Below are positions 35,437 through 44,382 of a stretch of 63,498 bases of DNA, piece after piece. Positions within the stretch are counted from its first letter, which is position 1. Every line of letters starts with the position of its first letter. Both the position numbers and the translations under genes were made by a program. This DNA comes from Prevotella sp. GTDB taxonomy: Bacteria; Bacteroidota; Bacteroidia; Bacteroidales; Bacteroidaceae. The stretch lies in NCBI GenBank assembly GCA_016285055.1, contig JAEEPZ010000011.1:1-63498 (forward strand). The letters run 5' to 3'. The notes beneath the pieces are model-generated. The model was not told the origin of the DNA. It searched no databases and was given only the letters and a program-made list of their open reading frames with translations.

Positions 35437-36573
35437 ATGATGATTGACTACCTGCCGCTGAAACGCATCACCGCGATGCACGCCGACGAGATTCATGAGG
35501 CCGTCGGCCGCGTCATCGACTCTGGCTGGTACCTGCGTGGCGAGGCTACGGAGCGCTTCGAGGAGGAGTATGCGCGATTCATAGGAACGAAGCACTGCGT
35601 CGCCGTGGCCAACGGCCTCGACGCGCTGACGCTCATCCTTCGCGCGTATATATATAATAATGTGTTGCACGAGGGCGACGAGGTCATCGTGCCGGCTAAC
35701 ACTTTCATAGCCTCCATCCTCTCCATCACCGAGAATCGCTTGAAGCCCGTGCTTGTGGAACCGCGGCTCGACACCTTCCAGATAGATGACTCGCTGATAG
35801 AGCAGGCCGTCACGCCGCACACCCGTGCCATCATGCTTGTCCATCTCTATGGCCGCTGCGCCTACACCGAGCGCATCGCTGCCATCTGCCGTGCCCACAA
35901 TCTCCTCCTCATCGAGGACAACGCCCAGGCGCATGGCTGTAGTCTACTCTCCAGGCATACCGGCTCTCTCGGCCACGCTGCCGCTCACAGCTTCTACCCC
36001 GGCAAGAACCTCGGCGCCCTGGGCGATGCCGGTGCGGTGACGACTGACGACGACCAGCTGGCCGCCACCCTGCGCAGCATTGCCAACTACGGCTCATCGC
36101 GCAAGTACGTCTTCGACCACATCGGCCGCAACTCACGCATGGATGAGGTGCAGGCCGCCGTCCTCTCCGTCAAGCTGAAATATCTGGACGAGGACAACGC
36201 CCGCCGCCGTGCCATCGCCGCCTACTACTTGGAGAACATAGCCCTCCTGTCGTCTCCCGAGGGCGACACAAATGGCCTAAAGAGAAAAGAAGCCCCCTCG
36301 GGGGCAGTAGGGGAGTCTGTCTGGCACATCTTTCCTCTGCTCTGTGAACGCCGCGATGCCTTGCAAGACTTTTTGGCAGAGAACGGCGTGCAGACCATGA
36401 TTCATTATCCCATTCCGCCACATCAACAGGCTTGCTATGCCGATTGGCACAATCTTTGCTTGCCTGTTACTGAGCGCATACACGCTCAGGAACTCAGCAT
36501 CCCCTGCCATCAGGCCATGACCGATGCTGAGGTAGAGAAAGTAACTGAAATTATTAACCACTTTAACACTTAA
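35437..36573 (+). CDS. fdtB: DegT/DnrJ/EryC1-family sugar aminotransferase (FdtB-like)
   Basis: PLP-dependent amination of dTDP-3-keto-6-deoxyhexose. The PLP lysine is K190 in HSFYPGKNLGALGDAG, with ANGLDALTLILRA, IEDNAQAHG and NSRMDEVQAA. Residues ~270-294 (ALLSSPEGDTNGLKRKEAP...) are a shortened in-frame copy of element A before the WHIFPLL strand. ATG at 35437 (or 35440) is preferred over TTG at 35431. Confidence 0.9.
   Translation: MMIDYLPLKRITAMHADEIHEAVGRVIDSGWYLRGEATERFEEEYARFIGTKHCVAVANGLDALTLILRAYIYNNVLHEGDEVIVPANTFIASILSITENRLKPVLVEPRLDTFQIDDSLIEQAVTPHTRAIMLVHLYGRCAYTERIAAICRAHNLLLIEDNAQAHGCSLLSRHTGSLGHAAAHSFYPGKNLGALGDAGAVTTDDDQLAATLRSIANYGSSRKYVFDHIGRNSRMDEVQAAVLSVKLKYLDEDNARRRAIAAYYLENIALLSSPEGDTNGLKRKEAPSGAVGESVWHIFPLLCERRDALQDFLAENGVQTMIHYPIPPHQQACYADWHNLCLPVTERIHAQELSIPCHQAMTDAEVEKVTEIINHFNT
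36241..36317 (+). repeat. In-frame element A copy inside the aminotransferase
   Basis: TCGTCTCCCGAGGGCGACAC ... GAAGCCCCCTCGGGGGCAG with the middle shortened and the right end decayed. Same orientation and reading frame as the tsaD and symporter copies. Confidence 0.9.
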
Positions 36574-36580
36574 ACATTTT

Positions 36581-37297
36581 ATGGATTTTCAACAACTAAA
36601 CTATCAGTCGGTAGCAGCTCGCGAAGAGAAAGTTGCCGTGGCCTTTCCTGCGCTGATGCGTAAAGTCTACGTTTGGATGTCGATGGCACTTGTCATCACG
36701 GGTCTCACCGCATGGGTTGTGGCTCACAACTACACGCTGCTGAATCTCATCTACGGCAACAGTGCCACCATCTGGATTCTGTTCATTGCCGAGCTGGGCC
36801 TCGTTTTCGCGCTCAGCGCAGCCATTAATAAGCTGTCGCTGCCCGTGGCCACGCTGATGTTTGTGGTCTACTCAGTGCTCAACGGAGCTGTCTTGTCGTC
36901 CATCTTCCTCGTCTACACCATGTCGAGCATCGCCACGGTGTTCTTCATCACGGCAGGAACGTTTGCGGCCATGTCGGTGTTCGGCTACGTCACGAAGAAA
37001 GACCTTTCAACGATGGGCAAGATGCTGATGATGGCTCTCATCGGACTCATCATTGCCACCGTGGTCAATCTCTTTATGAAGAGTTCGGGCTTAGACATGA
37101 TTATCAGCTATGCCGGCGTGCTTATCTTTGTCGGTCTCACCGCATGGGACACCCAGAAAATCAAGCAGATGTGCCTGCAGGCTCCCGATGCCAGCGAGTC
37201 GATGCAGAAACTCGCACTCCTCGGTGCGCTGTCGCTCTATCTCGACTTCATCAACCTCTTCATCTATCTGCTCCGTATTCTGGGCAATCGCGAGTAG
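36581..37297 (+). CDS. Bax inhibitor-1/YccA family membrane protein
   Basis: 238 residues, seven hydrophobic segments and the family phrase GLTAWDTQKIKQM near the C-terminus. Bacterial homologues are pH-sensitive calcium leaks or modulators of FtsH. It starts 7 nt after the aminotransferase and closes the plus-strand run at a strong terminator. Confidence 0.92.
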   Translation: MDFQQLNYQSVAAREEKVAVAFPALMRKVYVWMSMALVITGLTAWVVAHNYTLLNLIYGNSATIWILFIAELGLVFALSAAINKLSLPVATLMFVVYSVLNGAVLSSIFLVYTMSSIATVFFITAGTFAAMSVFGYVTKKDLSTMGKMLMMALIGLIIATVVNLFMKSSGLDMIISYAGVLIFVGLTAWDTQKIKQMCLQAPDASESMQKLALLGALSLYLDFINLFIYLLRILGNRE

Positions 37298-37314
37298 CCA
37301 TCACTTACAACACA

Positions 37315-37369
37315 GTTTGCGGACTGCCAGCCTGAAGGATTCAGACTGGCAGTCCGCAAACTTTTTTTT
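37315..37369 (+). terminator. Strong intrinsic terminator of the 30-37 kb run
   Basis: Perfect 16-bp arms GTTTGCGGACTGCCAG / CTGGCAGTCCGCAAAC, loop with an extra CTGAA/TTCAG pairing, then TTTTTTTT. Confidence 0.93.
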
Positions 37370-37399
37370 GATGGGTCTTTGTCTGTTCAACTCCATCGC

Positions 37400-39583
37400 T
37401 TACTGGCGTGGACTAATCCTGACCAGCGTTGAGGCGTTTCCCACACATACGGCATAGACGGCCGACTTCAGCGTGGGCAGGTCGAGGGTGTATGTATCGC
37501 TGCCGCGCATGAGAACGGTGTGGAAAACAGGATGTCCGCTGAGGTCGTAGATGCGCAGGGAAGTGCTGGCAGTGGCTGCTTCTGGCAGTACGATGTGCAG
37601 TTGGCTTCCACTGACGGTGATGCGTGCCGCTGTGTGCTGGCGGGGAATGTCGCGTATGGAGGTGAAGCCGAGAATGTCGAGCAGACCGGCATAGACATCC
37701 ACCTCGCCGTAGCCATAGCTGTTGTTGGGGTAGGTGAGCGATGGGTCATAGTGGCGGCAGGTGCGCTGCAGCACTCCTTTCACGTCGTCCATCGTCAGCG
37801 AGGGACAAGCCTCGAGCCACAGGGCGATGGCACCTGCAACAGCCGGCGTCGACATCGAGGTGCCGCTGCTGGTGCCCCAGGCGTAGGTGCGCCCGTTGAA
37901 GGGGAAGAGGGCAGCGTGCAGAGTGATGTCATCGGGATGCTCCTCCAGCTTGAAACTGCTGTAGGATGAGTAGACGTAATTGCCCGGCGCCACGCAGTCG
38001 GGCTTCGTGCGACCGTCGAAGGTGGGGCCCATCGACGAGAACATGGCCTTGCGTCCGTCGGTGCCGTTGTCATAGATGAGTTCCCTGCCGTTCATGTTGA
38101 CGAAGTGGTCACGCCAAGAGGTGGCTCCCACACTGATGACGCACGGCGCACTGCTGGGTGAATGGATGTAGTGGTCGCTCTGGCCGTCGGCAAGGTCGGG
38201 GTTGACGGGGTAGGTGTTGAGCTGTCCGTTCATGCGCCACAGCTCCACGTCGGCCTCCGCTCCCAGCATCTCTAACGACAGGCGTGGACTGCCTCCTATG
38301 TCCTTGTCTGTGATGATGGTCAGGTCGAGACAGGTCTCGGCTTCATCGTAACAGGAGGGATAGGCCTCGAAGACAGCCTTATAGAACGGATTCTCGGCTA
38401 TCAGTGTGGAGTCTTCACTCTCCACCACCTGTCGCAGGCTGACGGTCAGCGTGTCGTAGGTCTCGCCGTATGCCACGAGGCGCAGGTTGAAGTCGCTGTT
38501 GGCCCTCATCACCACCACCATCGTGGAATCACCGTTACGCAGGAAGGTGCCGGCGCTTTCTGTGCCCCTGGGTTTGTAGATGTAGTTGCGCTTCTTGCCC
38601 TCGTTGCCTGCTGCCGCCACAATGATGCGGCCAGGGCCGCTGAGGCTGTCGAGGAAGGCATAGTAGAGTAGGTCGTAGCCATAGAAGTCTTGCTGGCTGC
38701 CCTCGCTGAAGGAGGCGACGCAGGGCTTGTCCACCGACTGCGCATAGTCGAAGAGATACTTGAACCCGAGAGCATCGGTGGCGTAGGTGTATTTGTAGAC
38801 GTCGGTAGAGTCGATGTATTTCAGGTCATCGCTCACGGCGTTGGCCACCAGACAGATGTCGGCATCGGGAGCCATGCCCCGATACCGTGTGTCGTAGCCA
38901 CTGCCGGCGGCGATGCCGAGTGTGTGGGTGCCGTGCTCGAAGTCAAGGCCGTCGCGTGCGTGACCCAAGGCCAGCAGCTCTTCGCGTGTAGTGTATTCGC
39001 GGCCTACGGGGAAGGGACTGCCGATGGTGTCCTGCGAGAGCATGTCCCAGAAGCGCTGGATGCGGTAGCGTGTAGTGTCGGCGCTGTAGAAGTTGGGATG
39101 TGTCAGGTCGAAGCCGATGTCCATCACGCCCACCACCACACCGCTGCCTGTGTAGGCCTGTGGCAGGTTGACTCCCTCGTAGGCCTGCGGGGCGTTGAGG
39201 ATGATGGCTGTCGTGTCCATCAGTGCGTGGCTCGAGGGCGATGCTTCGATGCGCATGATGCGGCTGTCGGCGCACAGTTTCGGCAGCTCTGCTATAGGTA
39301 TAGAGGCAATGTGCAGGTCGCCGAAATGCGCCAGACTGCGGCAGCCGTGCTCCGTTAATACTTCATCAGAGTTGGTGCTCAGCTTGGTAAAAGCAATCAC
39401 CTCCCGCTTGTCTGACAGCGGCGCTTGTCGGGCGGCTCTGGCTTTGGCTTCCTTTTTCGTTAGCTGCCTCAGCCAGGGCGAGAGTTTGGCCTGCGCCGAG
39501 GAAGTGATGACAGATAAGTGATAAGTGAGTAGAACCAGAAGCACTCTCACCATCCAAGTCTTATAAAAGTCTGTCCTTTTCAT
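37400..39583 (-). CDS. Secreted S8 peptidase with type IX-like C-terminal sorting domain
   Basis: 727 residues. Signal peptide ending TSSAQA, fervidolysin-like prodomain, then triad Asp (VGVMDIGFDLTHP), His (DFEHGTHTLGIAAG), Asn (VAAAGNEG) and Ser (SSGTSMSTPAVAG). The last ~80 residues (SLRIYDLSGHPVF ... KSAVYAVCVGNASTLVRI) resemble a Por secretion-system tail, implying outer-membrane export by the type IX system. The signal peptide is partly encoded by a 7-bp TCACTTA repeat. Downstream of the GH20 gene on the same strand. Confidence 0.88.
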   Translation of the reverse strand: MKRTDFYKTWMVRVLLVLLTYHLSVITSSAQAKLSPWLRQLTKKEAKARAARQAPLSDKREVIAFTKLSTNSDEVLTEHGCRSLAHFGDLHIASIPIAELPKLCADSRIMRIEASPSSHALMDTTAIILNAPQAYEGVNLPQAYTGSGVVVGVMDIGFDLTHPNFYSADTTRYRIQRFWDMLSQDTIGSPFPVGREYTTREELLALGHARDGLDFEHGTHTLGIAAGSGYDTRYRGMAPDADICLVANAVSDDLKYIDSTDVYKYTYATDALGFKYLFDYAQSVDKPCVASFSEGSQQDFYGYDLLYYAFLDSLSGPGRIIVAAAGNEGKKRNYIYKPRGTESAGTFLRNGDSTMVVVMRANSDFNLRLVAYGETYDTLTVSLRQVVESEDSTLIAENPFYKAVFEAYPSCYDEAETCLDLTIITDKDIGGSPRLSLEMLGAEADVELWRMNGQLNTYPVNPDLADGQSDHYIHSPSSAPCVISVGATSWRDHFVNMNGRELIYDNGTDGRKAMFSSMGPTFDGRTKPDCVAPGNYVYSSYSSFKLEEHPDDITLHAALFPFNGRTYAWGTSSGTSMSTPAVAGAIALWLEACPSLTMDDVKGVLQRTCRHYDPSLTYPNNSYGYGEVDVYAGLLDILGFTSIRDIPRQHTAARITVSGSQLHIVLPEAATASTSLRIYDLSGHPVFHTVLMRGSDTYTLDLPTLKSAVYAVCVGNASTLVRISPRQ

Positions 39584-39667
39584 TATTCACCCTTTCTTTT
39601 GGTTTACTGCTCGCCATAAAAAAACGGAACCACCTATGAACATGTGGCAAGACTGCAGATCATCATT

Positions 39668-41212
39668 TCATTTTTTCAGCGCAGCGCGGCAATACTGCCA
39701 TCCCTGTTGGTCGTAGATGGAGAGCAGGCGAGGCAGACGGCGGAGGAAGGCGTCATAGTCCTTCTGCCCAGCGTCGGCCCACTGCACCTCGGCCAAGGCG
39801 GCCATGCGCGGCAGCACCTGATACTCTATCAGCTCGGGGTAGGCGATGTACTCCGTCCACAGGTTGGCCTGCACGCCGATGACGTGTGCGCGCTCCTCGT
39901 CAGTCAGCGTCTCTGGCGTCGGGTCGTAGTTGTAGACCTTCTCCAAAGGCGAGTAGCCGCCTATGAGCGTGGTGTTCGTCCAGTCGGAAGATGGAATCTG
40001 ATAGAAGTCGAAATAGAGCGTGGAGTTGGGTGTGCGCACCACGTCGAAGCCGCGCTTGGCAGGGTCGTCAACGCCCTTCCAGTCGCGCCAGTTCATGATG
40101 ATGGCAGTGGAAGGCACGTCACAGTACATGATCTCATCCCATCCCATGATGCGGCGCCCCTTGGCGGCAAGCACCTTCTCCATCTCACGCACCATGTAGC
40201 CTTGCAGCTGGTCCTCGTTCTTCAGCCCCAGCTCGCGTATCTTCTGCTGGCAGCGTGGGCAGGCTTTCCATCGCACCTTAGGTGCCTCGTCGCCACCCAA
40301 GTGAATGATGGTGGAGGGGAAGAGCTCGGTCAGCTCGTCAATGATGTCGGTGAGGAACTGGTAGACCTTGGGATTGCCGCCGCAGAGGATGTCGTCGCTG
40401 ACGCCCCAGTCGGGCCACACCTCGTAGGGGCCGCCGGTGCAGCCCAGCTCAGGATAGGCCGTGACGGCGGCCACCATGTGTCCGGGCATGTCTATCTCAG
40501 GGATGATGGTGATATGCCGTTTGGCAGCATAGTCCACCACCTCGCGGATGTCGTCCTGTGTGTAGAAGCCGCCATGCACGGTGTGATCGTAGAGGCCCAT
40601 GTTGCGGCCAATGACTGTGCGCTGTCGCCAGGCGCCAATCTCCGTGAGCTTGGGCCATTTCTTGATTTCTATGCGCCACCCCTGGTCGTCGCTGAGATGC
40701 CAGTGCAGCGTGTTCATGCCGTGCAGCGCCAGCATGTCGATGTACTGCTTCACCACCTCCTTGGGGAAGAAATGGCGGCAGATGTCGAGGTGCATACCTC
40801 GGTAGGCGAAGCGCGGCGTGCTCTCTATCGTGGCGTAGGGTAGGGAAGCCACCCCTACTGCCCCTGAGGGGGCTTCATTACTCTTTGGTGCATCTATGCC
40901 CTCCTCGGGAGACGACAGGGGGACCAATATTTGGCGTAGAGCCTGATGGCCGTAGAAGATGCCGGCCTCGGTGCTGCCCTCGACGGTGATGCCCTTCTTG
41001 TCAACGGTGATGCGCCAGCCCTCTGGGTTGACGATGTCGGCGTTGATCTTGTCCACGATGGCGGTGGCAGCGTCGACGTTGAGCGTGCGCCCTTTCTTGT
41101 CGATGGTTATCTTCTGCGGCATAGGGATGATGTCGTAAGGCGTCTGCTCCCCTGCAGCGCTGAAGAGGAATGGAAAAAGAATAATGAAGAAGCTTGTCAG
41201 ATAGCGTTTCAT
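39668..41212 (-). CDS. Secreted beta-N-acetylhexosaminidase (GH20)
   Basis: 514 residues: signal peptide to ~20, GH20b domain, then the catalytic barrel with the Asp-Glu pair D308-E309 in HLGGDEAPKVRW, TLHWHLSDDQGWR and PEIDMPGHMVAAV. Releases terminal GlcNAc/GalNAc from host glycans or chitobiose. Residues ~97-123 (VPLSSPEEGIDAPKS...NEAPSGAVGVAS) are an in-frame element-A copy between GH20b and the barrel, where normal proteins have a short linker. Confidence 0.93.
   Translation of the reverse strand: MKRYLTSFFIILFPFLFSAAGEQTPYDIIPMPQKITIDKKGRTLNVDAATAIVDKINADIVNPEGWRITVDKKGITVEGSTEAGIFYGHQALRQILVPLSSPEEGIDAPKSNEAPSGAVGVASLPYATIESTPRFAYRGMHLDICRHFFPKEVVKQYIDMLALHGMNTLHWHLSDDQGWRIEIKKWPKLTEIGAWRQRTVIGRNMGLYDHTVHGGFYTQDDIREVVDYAAKRHITIIPEIDMPGHMVAAVTAYPELGCTGGPYEVWPDWGVSDDILCGGNPKVYQFLTDIIDELTELFPSTIIHLGGDEAPKVRWKACPRCQQKIRELGLKNEDQLQGYMVREMEKVLAAKGRRIMGWDEIMYCDVPSTAIIMNWRDWKGVDDPAKRGFDVVRTPNSTLYFDFYQIPSSDWTNTTLIGGYSPLEKVYNYDPTPETLTDEERAHVIGVQANLWTEYIAYPELIEYQVLPRMAALAEVQWADAGQKDYDAFLRRLPRLLSIYDQQGWQYCRAALKK
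40845..40924 (-). repeat. In-frame element A copy inside the GH20 gene
   Basis: On the minus strand: CTGTCGTCTCCCGAGGAGGG ... AATGAAGCCCCCTCAGGGGC, AGTAGGGGTGGCTTCCC. Although the gene is on the other strand, the element keeps the same orientation relative to the gene and the same frame. Confidence 0.9.
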
Positions 41213-41281
41213 GGAGATGTGTTTTTTTTAGGTGGGGCTGCGACAATGTCGCAGCATAGAGGGCTGATAGGGCTTTTGGGG

Positions 41282-42169
41282 TTAGTCTTTAGTCGAGATG
41301 GCGTCGCGGCACTGCTCCATGAGCCATTTCGGCGTGCTGGTGGCACCACAGATGCCCACAGAGCGAATGCCCTTTAGCCAGGCGGCGTCAATCTCCTCGG
41401 GTCCTTCGATGAGGTAGCTGTTGGGATTCACGCGGTGACATTCGCTGAAGAGCACTTTGCCGTTAGAACTTTTGCGGCCGCAGACAAAGAGAATGAGGTC
41501 GTGGCGTGCTGCAAACTCCGTGATGTTTGGCATACGGTTGGCTACGGAGCGGCAGATGGTATCGAAACTCCTGAACGTAGCCGTTGGTGCGATGTGACTC
41601 TGAATGTATTCGGTGATGCGGTGGAACTCGTCTAAGCTCTTCGTCGTTTGTGAGAAGAGGTAGATGTCGTGTGAGTAGTCGAGCAACGGCTTGACACGGT
41701 TTGACGCGGTTGGATTGGCCACCTCGTCGTAGCTCTCGATAATGACCGCATTGCCGTCGGTCTGACCCTCTAAGCCCAATACCTCGGCATGGCCTTTCTT
41801 GCCGAAGATGACGATGGTGGAGTGTTGCGAAGTCTCATACTGCTCCTTGATTCTCTTCTGGAGCTTGAGCACCACGGGGCATGTGGCGTCGATGATTTCG
41901 ATGTTGTTTTGCCGTGCCAGCTCATAGGTCTCGGGCGGTTCGCCGTGAGCACGCAGCAGCACTTTCACGTCATGCAGTTGTTCCATCTCCTCGTGGTTGA
42001 TGGTGACGAGGCCCATCTGTCTGAGGCGCTCGCACTCGATGCCGTTGTGCACGATGTCGCCCAAGCAATAGAGCGTCCCGTCCTTGGCCAGTTCCTCTTC
42101 TGCCTTCTTGATGGCTGTGGTCACTCCGAAGCAGAACCCGCTGCTGCTGTCTATTTCTATTTGTAACAT
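41282..42169 (-). CDS. ispH: 4-hydroxy-3-methylbut-2-enyl diphosphate reductase
   Basis: Last step of the MEP isoprenoid pathway, a [4Fe-4S] enzyme. Cluster cysteines in SSGFCFGV (C13), DATCPVV and ICGATSTP; HNGIECERL and AHGEPPETY are active-site motifs. 295 residues. It follows meaB by 56 nt, a spacer made of 8-bp repeats. Confidence 0.95.
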   Translation of the reverse strand: MLQIEIDSSSGFCFGVTTAIKKAEEELAKDGTLYCLGDIVHNGIECERLRQMGLVTINHEEMEQLHDVKVLLRAHGEPPETYELARQNNIEIIDATCPVVLKLQKRIKEQYETSQHSTIVIFGKKGHAEVLGLEGQTDGNAVIIESYDEVANPTASNRVKPLLDYSHDIYLFSQTTKSLDEFHRITEYIQSHIAPTATFRSFDTICRSVANRMPNITEFAARHDLILFVCGRKSSNGKVLFSECHRVNPNSYLIEGPEEIDAAWLKGIRSVGICGATSTPKWLMEQCRDAISTKD

Positions 42170-42177
42170 TCTTTTCG

Positions 42178-42252
42178 TTATTACGTTATCACGTTATCAC
42201 GTTATTACGACGGCTCGTTATAACGTTATTCCGTTATCACGATGTCACGATA
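42178..42252. repeat. 8-bp GTTATCAC tandem repeat between meaB and ispH
   Basis: About nine units (GTTATTAC, GTTATCAC, GTTATAAC, GATGTCAC). The repeat runs into meaB and encodes its C-terminal RDIVITE. Confidence 0.88.
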
Positions 42253-43332
42253 ATACTGGTCCAGCAGATTCTGCGCGGCGACGAAGCTGGTTTTCTGCCC
42301 CATGAGGACGCTCTGCTCGGCCTGCTGTAGCTGTTGCTGGATGACGGGATTGTTGTAGAAGTTGAGGCGCAGGTGCTCGTTGATGCTCTCATACATCCAG
42401 TATTTGGCCTGCTCGTTGCGGCGGTAATCGAAGTAGCCGTTGGCACGGACGAAGTCGAAATACTGGTAGATCATGTCCCACACCTCCTTGATGCCGATGC
42501 CGTAGAATCCTGAGTAGCACAGCACCTTCGGTGTCCATCCGCTCTCGGGCATGGGGAAGAAGTGCAGGGCGTTGCGGAAGTTGGTGGCGGCCATGTGGCA
42601 GCGGTCCACGTTGTCACCGTCGCACTTGTTGATGACGATGCCGTCGCTGATTTCCATGATGCCGCGCTTGATGCCTTGCAGCTCGTCGCCTGTGCCGGCC
42701 ACCTGGATGAGCAGGAAGAAGTCTACCATGGAGTGGCAGGCCGTCTCACTCTGTCCTACGCCGACGGTCTCCACGAATATCTTGTCGAAGCCGGCTGCCT
42801 CGCAGAGGATGATGGTCTCGCGTGTCTTGCGGGCCACGCCGCCGAGGGAGCCAGCCGACGGGCTGGGACGTATGAACGAGTCGGGATGCACGGCGAGCTT
42901 CTCCATGCGTGTCTTGTCGCCCAGGATGCTGCCCTTCGAGCGCTCCGACGAGGGGTCGATAGCGAGGACAGCTAAGCGGCCGCCCTTCTCTTTCAGCAGA
43001 TGGATGCCGAACTCGTCGATGGAGGTCGACTTACCGGCACCGGGCACGCCGCTGATGCCGATGCGCACACTCTTGCCGCTGTAGGGCAGGCATTTCTCGA
43101 TGACCTCCTGCGCCTTGGCCTGATGGTCGGGGTTGACGCTCTCTATCAGGGTCACGGCCTGCGAGAGGATGGTGATGTCGCCCTTCAGGATGCCTTCCAC
43201 CATGTCCGCGGCGCTCAGCACATGCCGGCGGAAGCGCCCTCGCTTCAGATAAGGGTTGATGATAGACTGTTGTTCTACTCCGCTGTTTACTTGCAGGCCA
43301 GCAAACTCTGCACTGTTCTCTGGATGTTCCAT
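42226..43332 (-). CDS. meaB: Methylmalonyl-CoA mutase-associated GTPase
   Basis: G3E GTPase chaperone of B12-dependent methylmalonyl-CoA mutase, used in propionate formation. Walker A GVPGAGKST, DPSSERSKGSILGDKTRM, ETVGVGQSE and NKCDGDN are visible; 368 residues. The mutase genes are not in the window. The ATG directly follows the DUF1573 stop (TAAATG). Confidence 0.93.
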   Translation of the reverse strand: MEHPENSAEFAGLQVNSGVEQQSIINPYLKRGRFRRHVLSAADMVEGILKGDITILSQAVTLIESVNPDHQAKAQEVIEKCLPYSGKSVRIGISGVPGAGKSTSIDEFGIHLLKEKGGRLAVLAIDPSSERSKGSILGDKTRMEKLAVHPDSFIRPSPSAGSLGGVARKTRETIILCEAAGFDKIFVETVGVGQSETACHSMVDFFLLIQVAGTGDELQGIKRGIMEISDGIVINKCDGDNVDRCHMAATNFRNALHFFPMPESGWTPKVLCYSGFYGIGIKEVWDMIYQYFDFVRANGYFDYRRNEQAKYWMYESINEHLRLNFYNNPVIQQQLQQAEQSVLMGQKTSFVAAQNLLDQYYRDIVITE

Positions 43333-44379
43333 TTATTCTACGTTGATGGTGATGACTACTTTTGAATTCTTTGGGTCGTTGGTGATCATAAGGATACGAG
43401 GCTGTGAGCGTGCCTTCTTGATTTGAGCCGGAATGATGCTGACGCGCAGCTTTGTCGACTCTCCTGGCTGCAGCTCGCTCTTGGGCAGCTTCACTTTGAT
43501 GCCACCGGTAAACATCTGCAGCGAGGTTATCTTCAGGGCGCTCTTGCCTTTGTTGGTCATGATGATGGTGCCGTTCTTGTGGTGGGCATCGAGGCTGAGT
43601 GCTTCAGCAGAGAGGTGCAACAGGGGTGCCAGCTCGCTGTTCTGTCCTTCGAAATGTGCCTCGGGCAGAAGGACGACGCTGACAGGAATCTCCGTCTCGT
43701 CGCTGATGCGCTCGCCGATGCGCTTGGCCAGATAGACGCTGACCTGCGTCAGACCATAGTTGTGCACCTCCTCAGAGTTCAGCGTCAGGATGATCTTGCC
43801 GCTGCGGTTGGGCTCCAAGGTCTCAGGCATGGCCAGGGCATGGAGCCATGTGGGCATGTGCAGGATGTTGGGCGTCATGTTCTCTTCGGTGTTGTTCAGC
43901 AGATTGATTTCCACTTCGCGCGTCTGCCCCTTCTTCACGTCGTCGAACTCCACGTTGTTCGCCGAGCTCAGCAGACCGTTCATGTCGTAGGGATAACGGT
44001 TGGAGTAGTCCACTACGTCTTCCAGCACCACGCCTTTCATCTTCAGATAGACAGGCTCGCGCGTGGCGTTGCTGTAGAGTGCCACCTGCTTGGTGAAGTG
44101 CCCCAGAAGCTTCGCATCGTAGGTCAGCGAGATGGTGAAGCGCTCGCCGGCGCCCACGCTCTTCGGCCCGTCGACGGTAGTGCAGCCGCAGTCGGTCTCC
44201 AAGCGCTCGATGGTCATGGTCTTCAGACTCTTGTTGCGCAGCTCGAAGGTGGCGGTGACGGGCACCTCGAAGCCCGTCTTGCCCACGTCGATGGTGGTTT
44301 TGTTGATGCTCAGCTTCTGCGCCATCAAGGTGGCGGGCAGCAAGGCAAAGAGGAAGGCAAAAGTTTTCAGCTTTGTCAT
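43333..44379 (-). CDS. DUF1573 domain secreted protein
   Basis: Signal peptide MTKLKTFAFLFALLPATLMA, then DUF1573 repeats (RNKSLKTMTIERLETDCGCTT, the typical DCGCTxxxxP motif) in Ig-like folds; 348 residues. Function unknown. Starts 3 nt after the macroglobulin gene, so the two are co-translated. Confidence 0.88.
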   Translation of the reverse strand: MTKLKTFAFLFALLPATLMAQKLSINKTTIDVGKTGFEVPVTATFELRNKSLKTMTIERLETDCGCTTVDGPKSVGAGERFTISLTYDAKLLGHFTKQVALYSNATREPVYLKMKGVVLEDVVDYSNRYPYDMNGLLSSANNVEFDDVKKGQTREVEINLLNNTEENMTPNILHMPTWLHALAMPETLEPNRSGKIILTLNSEEVHNYGLTQVSVYLAKRIGERISDETEIPVSVVLLPEAHFEGQNSELAPLLHLSAEALSLDAHHKNGTIIMTNKGKSALKITSLQMFTGGIKVKLPKSELQPGESTKLRVSIIPAQIKKARSQPRILMITNDPKNSKVVITINVE

Positions 44380-44382
44380 TGT

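Noticed and set aside
41238..41257. Hairpin GCTGCGAC-aat-GTCGCAGC between ispH and GH20 as a terminator
   Set aside because: No T-run follows it on the minus strand, so it does not fit an intrinsic terminator for the upstream genes.
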